Shown here piece after piece: positions 18,296-27,483 of a stretch of 38,458 bases of DNA. Every line of letters begins with the position of its first letter. Position 1 is the first letter of the stretch. Position numbers and translations under genes: made by a program. Source of the stretch: Myxococcales bacterium (GTDB taxonomy: Bacteria; Myxococcota_A; Polyangia; Polyangiales; Polyangiaceae); assembly GCA_009692485.1 (NCBI GenBank), contig SHZB01000012.1:1-38458 (forward strand). The letters are read 5' to 3'. Under the pieces are notes generated by a model, which was not told where the DNA came from, made no database searches, and saw only the letters and a program-made list of their open reading frames with translations.

Positions 18296-18311
18296 CTGAA
18301 CGCGGGTACAG
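18296..18311. promoter_or_regulatory. LexA/SOS-box-like imperfect palindrome upstream of recA
   Basis: CTGAACGCGGGTACAG (reverse complement CTGTACCCGCGTTCAG), close to the Myxococcus xanthus LexA box as I recall it (CTRHAMRYBYGTTCAGS). Confidence 0.55.
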
Positions 18312-18345
18312 TGGCCTTCCTGATTACGATTGACAGGAAGCCACT
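18310..18345 (+). other. Stem-loop in the recA leader
   Basis: AGTGGC(C)TTCCTG - ATTACGATTGA - CAGGAAGCCACT: 12-bp stem with one bulged C, 11-nt loop, ends 15 nt before the recA ATG. Confidence 0.75.
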
Positions 18346-18360
18346 ACCCTCGGGGTCCCG

Positions 18361-19509
<1,149 letters not shown>

Positions 19510-19626
19510 CAGGCACTCCGCGCGTTCGAGCGCGATCGACACCGAGGCACGCAGCGGCTCGCATCCCACGAGTCGCAGCGAACCCCTGCGCCCGCTCGCG
19601 GCGCGCCCCGATCGGAGGAATTTCGG

Positions 19627-21420
19627 ATGCTGTCGCTGCTTCGCATCAAGAGCTTCATCCTCATCGACGCCCTCGAACTCGAGCTCGAGCCCGGGCTCAA
19701 CGTGCTCACCGGCGAGACCGGCGCGGGTAAATCGAACATCGTACAAGCGCTGGGCCTCGTGCTTGGTCAGCGGCCACGGGGAAACGTGGTCCGCGGAGGC
19801 GCGAGCGAGGCCGAGGTCGAGGCGCTCTTCGATCTGAACGGCTGCGAAGTGACGCGACGTGCGCTCGCCGAGGCAGGGCTCGATGCGGAGACCGACGAGG
19901 TCGTGATCCGGCGCGTCGTGAACGAGTCGGGCCGCACGCGGGCCTACCTCAATGGACGGCTCTCTACGACTAAGCAGCTCGCGAGCGTCGCCAAGATCCT
20001 CGCCGACGTGACTTCACAACACGAGAGCGTACGGCTGGTCGATGCCGCCGAGCACCTCGATTACCTGGACCGATACGCGCGGCTCACCGAGCTACGCCGC
20101 GAGCTCGAGTCGCGAGTGGAGTCCCTGCTCGAGCTGGATGCGCGGCTCGTCGAGCTCTCGGCAAGCGCGCACGCAAGCGCCGAGCGGGAGGGCTTCTTTC
20201 GATATCAATTGGAGGGCATCGACAAGCTTGCGCCCGCGCCCGGGGAGTTGGATGCGCTCGAGCTCGAGCGATCACGCCTGAAGCACGCCACACGCTTGGC
20301 CGAAATCACCGCGGGCGCGGCCGCGCTGCTCGAGGGCGACGACGGAGATGGTGACCATGAGCGCAACGAGGACGGCCCGGCGCACGATGGACGCGCCAAC
20401 GCTGGGGTTTGCGATCAGCTCGGACGCGCCACCGCTGAGCTCGAGCATGCCGCGGCGCTCGATCCAACGCTGTGTCCTTTTGCCGATGAACTGGCGGTGT
20501 TGTGGACGCGTGCGCAGGAGCTCGGGCGTGGGCTCGCGCGCTATGCCGAACGCGTGGAGGCCGATCCAGCGCGGCTCGATGAGGTGCAGGACCGCATGTA
20601 CAAACTCGAGCGACTCACCAAGCAGCACGGCACCACCCTCGACGACGTCATCCTCGCGCGTGAACGCATCGCGAGAGATCTCGACGAGCTTGCCCGAGGC
20701 GACTCACGCCTGCCCTCGCTCGTCCTCGCGCGCGCAGAGAAGCTTGCAGCGTGCACGGCGCTAGCGCTCGACCTGTCGGCCAAGCGGTCCCAGGCCGCGA
20801 CGGCGCTCGGAGCTGCGATCGCGGCCGGGCTCGCTGCGCTCGGAATGTGCGACGCCAGAGTAGCGGTCAAGGTCACGCGCCGCAGCGTGGGCGAGGGCGA
20901 GTCGAAGGAGAGCCTGAGCGTCGACGGCGCGCGCCTCACCAGGCACGGCATCGATCGCGTCGAGATTTTTTTCTCGCCGAATCCCGGCATCGAGCCGCGC
21001 TCTCTCCGCGAGGTCGCCTCCGGAGGCGAGCTGTCGCGCGTGCTCTTGGCGCTGAAGGGGGTGCTCTCGGATCGCGCCTCAGAGCGGCTCGCGGGGATCC
21101 AGGTGCTCGACGAGATCGACGCCGGAGTCGGTGGAGCCACCGCCGACTGCATCGGGCGCGCGGTCCTTCACAGCTCGCGCCATCGCCAGATCCTCTGCGT
21201 CACGCACCTCGCGAACATCGCCGTCTACGCGGACGCCCACTTCGTCGTGCACAAAGAGCAGCACGAAGGGACCACGACGAGCCACGCCGCCCCTGTCACC
21301 CGCGAGGGTCGAGTCGCAGAGCTTGCGCGCATGCTCACGGGCTCGTCGTCAAGCGGCTCGACCCAACGCACGGCCCGCGATCTCCTCTCGCTCGCACGCC
21401 GCGCCCAGGTCGCAGCGTAG
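19627..21420 (+). CDS. recN: DNA repair protein RecN
   Basis: MLSLLRIKSFILIDALELELEPGLNVLTGETGAGKSNIVQAL...VASGGELSRVLLALKGVL...VLDEIDAGVGGATAD...QILCVTHLANIA. Confidence 0.95.
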   Translation: MLSLLRIKSFILIDALELELEPGLNVLTGETGAGKSNIVQALGLVLGQRPRGNVVRGGASEAEVEALFDLNGCEVTRRALAEAGLDAETDEVVIRRVVNESGRTRAYLNGRLSTTKQLASVAKILADVTSQHESVRLVDAAEHLDYLDRYARLTELRRELESRVESLLELDARLVELSASAHASAEREGFFRYQLEGIDKLAPAPGELDALELERSRLKHATRLAEITAGAAALLEGDDGDGDHERNEDGPAHDGRANAGVCDQLGRATAELEHAAALDPTLCPFADELAVLWTRAQELGRGLARYAERVEADPARLDEVQDRMYKLERLTKQHGTTLDDVILARERIARDLDELARGDSRLPSLVLARAEKLAACTALALDLSAKRSQAATALGAAIAAGLAALGMCDARVAVKVTRRSVGEGESKESLSVDGARLTRHGIDRVEIFFSPNPGIEPRSLREVASGGELSRVLLALKGVLSDRASERLAGIQVLDEIDAGVGGATADCIGRAVLHSSRHRQILCVTHLANIAVYADAHFVVHKEQHEGTTTSHAAPVTREGRVAELARMLTGSSSSGSTQRTARDLLSLARRAQVAA

Positions 21421-21568
21421 TCGCTCGACTACATGCATAGCAACCCAGCCTAGTCGTTCGACTACGCGCCAAAAAAACCAGCCTAGTCGTTCGACTACGC
21501 GCCCCAAAAAAACCAGCCTAGTCGTTCGACTACGCGCCCCAAAAAAACCAGCGTAGTCGCTCGACTAC
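21417..21568. repeat. Five-copy palindromic repeat array between convergent recN and map
   Basis: GTAGTCGCTCGACTAC at 21417-21432 and 21553-21568; TAGTCGTTCGACTA at 21451-21464, 21484-21497, 21519-21532; 33-35 bp period; near-identical linkers GCGCC(CC)AAAAAAACCAGC after copies 2-4. Confidence 0.95.
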
Positions 21569-22365
21569 ACGAACAGCCCAGCGTAGCGGTCGCTGTTCTT
21601 GAGCGGGCCCGGGCGCTTGGTGAAGATCTCGCAGCCGGTCTTGGTCACGACCAGCGTGTGCTCGAACTGCGCAGAGAGCGCGCCGTCACGCGTCACCGCG
21701 GTCCACTCGTCTGCGAGCACATCGACCTCGTAGGTGCCGAGGTTGACCATCGGCTCGATCGTGAAACACATCCCCGCCTTGAGTCGCATCCCGCTGCCGC
21801 GCCGCCCGACGTGCGAGACCTGCGGCGCCTCGTGAAAGATGCGCCCGATCCCGTGGCCGACGAACGCCCGCACGACGGAGCACCCTTGGGCCTCCGCAAA
21901 TTCCTGAATCGCCGCGCCGATGTCACCCAGCCGCGCGCCCTCGCGCACCTGGGCGATCCCGAGATCGAGCGAGCGACGTGCGACCTCGGTGACGTGCTTG
22001 GCGTCGGGCTTCGGCTCGCCCACGTAGAAGGTGACCGAGGTGTCGCCGTGGTAGCCGTCGACGACGCTGGTGACGTCGACGTTGACGATGTCGCCGGTCG
22101 CGAGGATGTGCTTTTCGCTGGGGATCCCGTGGCAGACGACGTGATTCACCGAGGTGCAGACGCTCTTCGGAAACCCGTGATAGTTGAGCGGCGCCGGCCG
22201 CGCGCCTCGCTCGAGAGTGTCCGCGTGCACGAAGCGGTTGATCGCCTCGGTGCTCACGCCAGGGCGAATCAGCTCGTCGACGCCCATGAGGGTCGCCACG
22301 GCCACTTGGCCTGCTTTGCGCATGAGCTCGATCTCGCGCGCGCTCTTGATGGTCACGTTACTCAA
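21565..22365 (-). CDS. map: Methionine aminopeptidase type I
   Basis: IKSAREIELMRKAGQ, SVNHVVCHGIPS, GDIVNVDVTSVVDGYHGDTSVTF, FVGHGIGRIFHEAPQV, FTIEPMVNLG, FEHTLVVT. Confidence 0.95.
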   Translation of the reverse strand: MSNVTIKSAREIELMRKAGQVAVATLMGVDELIRPGVSTEAINRFVHADTLERGARPAPLNYHGFPKSVCTSVNHVVCHGIPSEKHILATGDIVNVDVTSVVDGYHGDTSVTFYVGEPKPDAKHVTEVARRSLDLGIAQVREGARLGDIGAAIQEFAEAQGCSVVRAFVGHGIGRIFHEAPQVSHVGRRGSGMRLKAGMCFTIEPMVNLGTYEVDVLADEWTAVTRDGALSAQFEHTLVVTKTGCEIFTKRPGPLKNSDRYAGLFV

Positions 22366-23009
22366 TTGTCAGAAAATCCTTCGACCGCTAGCGCCGCCGC
22401 GACCGCTTGATGAACCTCGACGGTGTCCGCCGTCAGATGCCAATGCAGCTCCGAGCCGCCCGCCGTTGCGAAGCGGCGAACGAAACCGGTGAACGTGCGC
22501 CCGCGTAGCGTATTTTCGACCGAGCTTACAAGCTCAAAGGCCATGGTATTCGGAGCGACGTAGAGTTCGATCCTGCGATCGGCGATCTGGGCGCGGAATG
22601 GCGGTTCTCCGACCTCGAAGGTGAGCGCGTAACTCGACCGGCCAGCGCGCGTATCGCGACTCAAGGTCTGGAGCCGCATCCGCGCGACCAGCTCGGCGAG
22701 CTTGGTGCGGTCCGCCAAGAGTGGGCTCTCGGCGGGGGATTCGCCGCTCTGCAAGAGACCGACGGCCACCGGGTCGATGGCGTCATCGAAGAGCCCCTGG
22801 TACGGGCCGACCCAGGCATCGCGCGGCGCTTGGACGGTGACCGGCGAGCTGGCCGGCTCGCAGCCGCACACGAGCATCGCCGCAGCCACGAAAAGGCCGA
22901 ATAGCCTCCCGCGGGAAACCTGGGATCGTGGCGTCGTGGCCACGCCCGAGCGCCGTGGACGTGCCTCGCCTTTGTCGTGATCGCGCGCGGTGCTAAGGAG
23001 CAACTTCAC
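22362..23009 (-). CDS. Lipoprotein of unknown function
   Basis: LFGLFVAAAMLVCGCEPASSP lipobox; ATGA overlap with map; N-terminal start uncertain. Confidence 0.6.
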   Translation of the reverse strand: MKLLLSTARDHDKGEARPRRSGVATTPRSQVSRGRLFGLFVAAAMLVCGCEPASSPVTVQAPRDAWVGPYQGLFDDAIDPVAVGLLQSGESPAESPLLADRTKLAELVARMRLQTLSRDTRAGRSSYALTFEVGEPPFRAQIADRRIELYVAPNTMAFELVSSVENTLRGRTFTGFVRRFATAGGSELHWHLTADTVEVHQAVAAALAVEGFSDN

Positions 23010-23027
23010 TTCGTCGGAGAGGATGCC

Positions 23028-23801
23028 ATGCGAAAACTTCGCCTGATCGGGACCACTCTAGCTCTTTTCATGGGGGTCGCCCTCTTCGCGCCACATTCAG
23101 CGGACGCCGCACGGAAGAAGAAGCCCGAGGCAGCAGCCGCCGAGCCAGTCGCGATCGAACAGCCCATCCCGCTCGAGCCGGCGGGGCTCGACTTTGGCAA
23201 GACGGCCAAAGAAGTCACGGCCATCTACAGCAAGGCGATCGACAAGGATTACGGCAAGGCCTACACCGAGGTCGAGCCGGGCACCGAGCAGCGTCGCCTC
23301 GACGAAGAGGTTCAACGCGAGAAGGACGCCTTCAAGAAGAGCATCCTCGTGCTCGACGCGCCGCCCTCCAACATGGACGGCACGCGCTTCGTGGGCGAGT
23401 TCACGTACGGCAACGCCGAGGCGGTCATGCGCTCGGTACGCCAAGGCAAAGAGCGCACGCTGTTTTTCATTGGCGACAAACTCTGGAAGGTCATCGACAT
23501 CTACGAGCTCGCCGAGAAGTCGAAGATGGGCGCCGACTTCAAGAGCGCGGTCGCGCACATCGAGAAGATGACCGGCGTGCCGGGTCGCTCGCGGGCGGCC
23601 AACCCCGAGCAAGGCCGGCGCTTCGACGAGGTGGATTGGGCCAATGCCAAGATCCACCTGCGCCTGATCCACTGGGACGAAAAGAAGGTGGCCGTCGCGT
23701 TCGTCGAGCGCGCCACCGCCGCGCGACTTTCGGAGCTGCGCGCACACAAAGAAAAGCCGCCGGTCGACATGGACCCCGCGGTGAAGGGTGTGCTGCGATA
23801 A
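23028..23801 (+). CDS. Exported hypothetical protein
   Basis: MRKLRLIGTTLALFMGVALFAPHSADAARKKKPE signal peptide; charged body. Confidence 0.65.
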   Translation: MRKLRLIGTTLALFMGVALFAPHSADAARKKKPEAAAAEPVAIEQPIPLEPAGLDFGKTAKEVTAIYSKAIDKDYGKAYTEVEPGTEQRRLDEEVQREKDAFKKSILVLDAPPSNMDGTRFVGEFTYGNAEAVMRSVRQGKERTLFFIGDKLWKVIDIYELAEKSKMGADFKSAVAHIEKMTGVPGRSRAANPEQGRRFDEVDWANAKIHLRLIHWDEKKVAVAFVERATAARLSELRAHKEKPPVDMDPAVKGVLR

Positions 23802-23860
23802 TCGCGCGCGCGGCACGCTGAGCCTTGACCTCGGCAGGCCGTGGCGGCTAAGCCACACGC

Positions 23861-24133
23861 ATGACCGACAAGGCCGACGCAGTCCGCCAGATGTTGCGCG
23901 AGGTGCTTGCGCCGATGATTCATGCCGATGGCGGAGAGCTGTACCTCGTCCTTTCGTCAAAGAAAGAGCTGAAGCTGCACCTCGCAGGCAAGCTCGGTGG
24001 CAAGCCCGGCACGCCAGCGACCGTGAGCCACGTCATCCAGCCCGCGGTGCACGCCATCAGCCCGAAGGTCAAGGTGACGGTGACGTCGGGATGGGTGATC
24101 GCGCCGGGTTCCGAGCGTATCCTTCCCGCGTAG
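23861..24133 (+). CDS. NifU C-terminal-domain-like protein lacking the CxxC
   Basis: VRQMLREVLAPMIHADGGELYLV...LKLHLAGKLGGKPGTPATVSHVIQPAVHA; NifU-like DGG motif, but the usual CxxC position reads LGGK. Confidence 0.55.
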   Translation: MTDKADAVRQMLREVLAPMIHADGGELYLVLSSKKELKLHLAGKLGGKPGTPATVSHVIQPAVHAISPKVKVTVTSGWVIAPGSERILPA

Positions 24134-24137
24134 CCTG

Positions 24138-25541
24138 ATGACTCGCCCCCGAAGAATCGCTTCTGTTGCCATTTGTGCCGGTTTTGTCGCGGGATGCGGC
24201 GGCGATCCGCCGAGCGCGCCGACAGGCTGGCAGCCGGGTGTCGTCTTGCCGAGCGAGCACGCCGGCCCACGCGGACAGCTCGAGCTGCGCGGTCTCATCC
24301 ACGCGCACAGCGTATTTTCACATGACGCTTGCGACGGAAATCCGCGTGACGAAGCGACCGGCGCGCTCAACCTTCCGTGCCTCGACGACTTCCGCCGTGC
24401 GCTCTGCTCGGTCGGACATGACTTCGTATTTCTCACCGACCACGGCGGCCACTTCGCCGAGTACGAGTTCCCCGAGGTGCTCTTGTTCGATGCGGCGCGC
24501 GGCGACGAGCTCGTGTCTCGCAAGGGCGAGGACGTCGCGAATTTTGCCGCCTGTGCGGGCAGCGCGCAGCGCACGTTGATCCTCGCCGGCACCGAGACAA
24601 AGACGATGCCGGTGGGCCTCGAGCGCCATGTCGGTGCGACGCCGGAAGAGCGTCAGGCGGCTTATTCTGGCAACACGAAAGAAGCCGTCCTGGCACTGAA
24701 GCAGAACGGTGCGGTCACCCTCGTGGCACACACCGAAGAGTGGACGGTCGAAGAGCTGACAGAGCTTGGCCTTCAAGGCTTCGAGATGTTCAACCTGCAT
24801 GCGAACACCATCATCGGTGCGGGCGGCGTGTTCGCGCTGCTTGGCAAGCTCGCCTACCCAGAGCTCTTGCCGCATCCTGATCTCGCGTTCTTGCCCATCG
24901 TCAGCGAGGACGCGCGCTACCTCGAAAAGTGGGGCACCGTGCTCGCGCGCGGCGGCCGGCCCGTCACGACCATGGGCACCGACTGCCACCAAAATACGCT
25001 CCCAGAAAAGCTTCCCGACGGCGAGCGCATCGACAGTTACCGCCGCATGATGGGCTGGTTCTCCAACCACCTGCTCGTGACGCCCGAGCCCGGTGGCGCC
25101 TTCGACGACCAGCATCTCAAGCGCGCGCTCGCGGACGCCCGACTCTTCGGCGTCTTCGAAATGCTCGGTTTTCCCGCGGGTTTTGATTACGTCGCGGCGA
25201 GCGGCTCCGCGCTGGTCGAGATCGGCGGCGAGGCCTCACTGGCGGCGCAGCCCGAGCTCATCGTGAAGCGGCCCCACATCCGCGACCTCGCGAGCACCAG
25301 CGATGCGCCCGAGATCTCGCTGCGAATCCTGCGCGCGATCGAAGGCGGCTTCGATGCCGTGGCCGAAAGCGTAGAGCCGGGCGAGACCGAGCTCGTCTAC
25401 AAACCCACGCAGCCGGGAGCGTACCGCGCCGAAGTGCGGATGCGCCCGCGTCACCTTCGCGCACACCTCGGAAGCTTCTCGGACTTTGCCGATGCCGACT
25501 TCGTGTGGATCTACAGCAACGCGATCCACGTCGTTCGCTGA
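24138..25541 (+). CDS. PHP-domain-like phosphoesterase, predicted lipoprotein
   Basis: ICAGFVAGCGGDPP lipobox; LRGLIHAHSVFSHDACDG; FVFLTDHGGHF; TLVAHTEEW; MGTDCHQN. Confidence 0.75.
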   Translation: MTRPRRIASVAICAGFVAGCGGDPPSAPTGWQPGVVLPSEHAGPRGQLELRGLIHAHSVFSHDACDGNPRDEATGALNLPCLDDFRRALCSVGHDFVFLTDHGGHFAEYEFPEVLLFDAARGDELVSRKGEDVANFAACAGSAQRTLILAGTETKTMPVGLERHVGATPEERQAAYSGNTKEAVLALKQNGAVTLVAHTEEWTVEELTELGLQGFEMFNLHANTIIGAGGVFALLGKLAYPELLPHPDLAFLPIVSEDARYLEKWGTVLARGGRPVTTMGTDCHQNTLPEKLPDGERIDSYRRMMGWFSNHLLVTPEPGGAFDDQHLKRALADARLFGVFEMLGFPAGFDYVAASGSALVEIGGEASLAAQPELIVKRPHIRDLASTSDAPEISLRILRAIEGGFDAVAESVEPGETELVYKPTQPGAYRAEVRMRPRHLRAHLGSFSDFADADFVWIYSNAIHVVR

Positions 25542-25581
25542 AGCGGCCCGGTGTTGAGTTCGTTTCCGATACGGTCGCCGC

Positions 25582-26904
25582 ATGAGGCCACGGCTCGCAG
25601 GCACGCTCCTCGTATGGACCGCGCTCGCGGGGTGCGGGGCACGCAGCGCCATCCGCGGTGATCGCGGCGACGACAGCGAGGCGGCCGTCAGCGCAAGCGG
25701 CAGCGGTGGCCATGTTGCCAGCGGACCAAGCTCGCAGACCCACACCTCGAGCACCACGGGCGGCGGCGGCGCGGGAGGCACGCTCGCTTGCACGCAGCTG
25801 CTCGCGACGGGAGCGCTCACGAAGCTGCCAAGCCTGCCGGCGCACTACACGGACAACCCGCGCATTCACTTGCTTGCGGATGGCGACCTCGCTGTGATCC
25901 ACCGCGCCTACGTAGACGGCGCCTTGAAGCTCGCGAGCACGCGCGTTCAATGGGTCGACGACTGGCCACCCGTCACCACGGTCGCGTTTCTCCTCGACAT
26001 GACATCGACCTCGTTCGCGGTCAGTCGCAACGCCGATGAAAAAAGCGTCGCCATCCTCACGCGCGCGAAGGCCTCGACGGGGCTCTCCTTCGGCCTCGCC
26101 GATCCGATGAGTGGCGGCTGGTCTCCCCTCTTCAACGCCGACGCGTCCGCCGACCGCGCGCTCGTCGTCGATGCCGGTGTTCAACAACATTTCGTGGCGA
26201 TGGAAGCCCCCGGTGCCTTCACTCCATCGCCTTCGTATCAGCTACGCGTCGGCCTCAAGACGCCACTCGTCGAAGACGGTTATTGGGGCCCCCTCGACGT
26301 CGCATGCAAGGCCACGCCCTTTGCCGCCAGCGCCGTTGCGACCTCGAAAAACTGGTTATTCGCCCACACCGGAGCTCAGCTCACGAGCTGCCAAGACAAG
26401 GTGCCCCCCGACGCGTCCGCGCTCATTTCCATCAAGCGCGTCGCGCCCGGAAGTCTGCTCGCCGCTGCCACGCTTCAAGTCGCCACATCACCCATGCAGC
26501 TCGCGCTGCTCCCGCGCGCAGACGGAGCGTGGCTGCTCTATTTGGAGTCGCCAGAGACCATGACGGCGGTGCGTCTCGACGCGTTCGGCCAGGTCGAGCT
26601 CGGCCCTCTCGCTGTCGCGGCAAGCGCCGGCGCTGAGTATGCCTTCGCCGCCGATCGCCTCGACGACGGCTTCATCTTCGCGATGCGCGACGACCCGGCA
26701 GGCAACCCGCCGGATCTGCGACTCGTGGTCGCCGACGCCAACGCCGCGCTGATCGCCGAGGCTTGGCTCGTCGACCCTCCGCCAATCGTCACGGCCCCGC
26801 AACTCGTGTTCGATCCCGTCACGCGACAGGCGCTCGTCGTCTTCGCGGGCATCGACGCCTCCGGCGGTCCGGTGCTCTACGCCGCGCGATTCGCGTGCGA
26901 CTGA
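25582..26904 (+). CDS. Lipoprotein of unknown function, beta-rich
   Basis: LLVWTALAGCGARSAI lipobox, Ser/Gly-rich linker, repetitive beta-strand-like body. Confidence 0.65.
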   Translation: MRPRLAGTLLVWTALAGCGARSAIRGDRGDDSEAAVSASGSGGHVASGPSSQTHTSSTTGGGGAGGTLACTQLLATGALTKLPSLPAHYTDNPRIHLLADGDLAVIHRAYVDGALKLASTRVQWVDDWPPVTTVAFLLDMTSTSFAVSRNADEKSVAILTRAKASTGLSFGLADPMSGGWSPLFNADASADRALVVDAGVQQHFVAMEAPGAFTPSPSYQLRVGLKTPLVEDGYWGPLDVACKATPFAASAVATSKNWLFAHTGAQLTSCQDKVPPDASALISIKRVAPGSLLAAATLQVATSPMQLALLPRADGAWLLYLESPETMTAVRLDAFGQVELGPLAVAASAGAEYAFAADRLDDGFIFAMRDDPAGNPPDLRLVVADANAALIAEAWLVDPPPIVTAPQLVFDPVTRQALVVFAGIDASGGPVLYAARFACD

Positions 26905-26935
26905 GCGCACCGCCGCGTTGCTGCGTCGTTTGCTG

Positions 26936-27442
26936 TCATCGCCGCAACAAGGCAGCGAGCGCGCTCACGTAAGCACGGTTGATCGCCACGAACTCGTCGG
27001 GGCTTCCGCCGCGATCGGGGTGCATGTGCTTGGCGAGCGCGCGAAATCGGCGGCGCAGCTCGGTCTCGCTCGCGTGTTCCTCTACTCCGAGCACCGAGAA
27101 ACAGCTTGGCTCGGCACTCGGCGCTGCGCTCGCGGCGGCTGTGCTGGGCACCGGTTCCATCCGAGAGACCGTCGGCTGAGGCCGCACGTTTACGGGCGTG
27201 GCGACGGGTGCGTCACTCTTCGGCTTGCCCAGCCATGCGGGTCGCTCGCCGAGTTGAACGCGGGGCCGCGGGGCGCGCACGAGGGGTTCTTCAGCCGCGC
27301 TCGTGGACCATGCGTCGCCTGCGCGTAGCTTCCCGAATACCGCCTGCATTCGCCAGAACGCGCCTGGGTCGTACGACGGCGCTTCATCGCTGAGCGCGGT
27401 CCGTACGGTGGCGGTGGCGGTCGAGGAGCGGGGCATCTTCAC
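26936..27442 (-). CDS. J-domain protein with C-terminal J domain
   Basis: CFSVLGVEEHASETELRRRFRALAKHMHPDRGGSPDEFVAINRAYVSALAALL at the extreme C-terminus, including HPD. Confidence 0.75.
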   Translation of the reverse strand: MKMPRSSTATATVRTALSDEAPSYDPGAFWRMQAVFGKLRAGDAWSTSAAEEPLVRAPRPRVQLGERPAWLGKPKSDAPVATPVNVRPQPTVSRMEPVPSTAAASAAPSAEPSCFSVLGVEEHASETELRRRFRALAKHMHPDRGGSPDEFVAINRAYVSALAALLRR

Positions 27443-27483
27443 CCCGCTGAACGGTCCCCGCGGAACATCCTTTAGCGATGATT

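Noticed and set aside
19510-19626. Second LexA-type box upstream of recN
   Set aside because: I looked for a CTGAAC/GTTCAG-like palindrome in the recA-recN gap and did not find a convincing match.
21417-21568. CRISPR array
   Set aside because: The repeats are short palindromes and the 'spacers' between copies 2-5 are almost identical to each other; no cas genes are nearby.
23840-23861. Short hairpin GTGGC-GGCTAA-GCCAC before the NifU-like gene
   Set aside because: Only a 5-bp stem in a GC-rich region; expected by chance.
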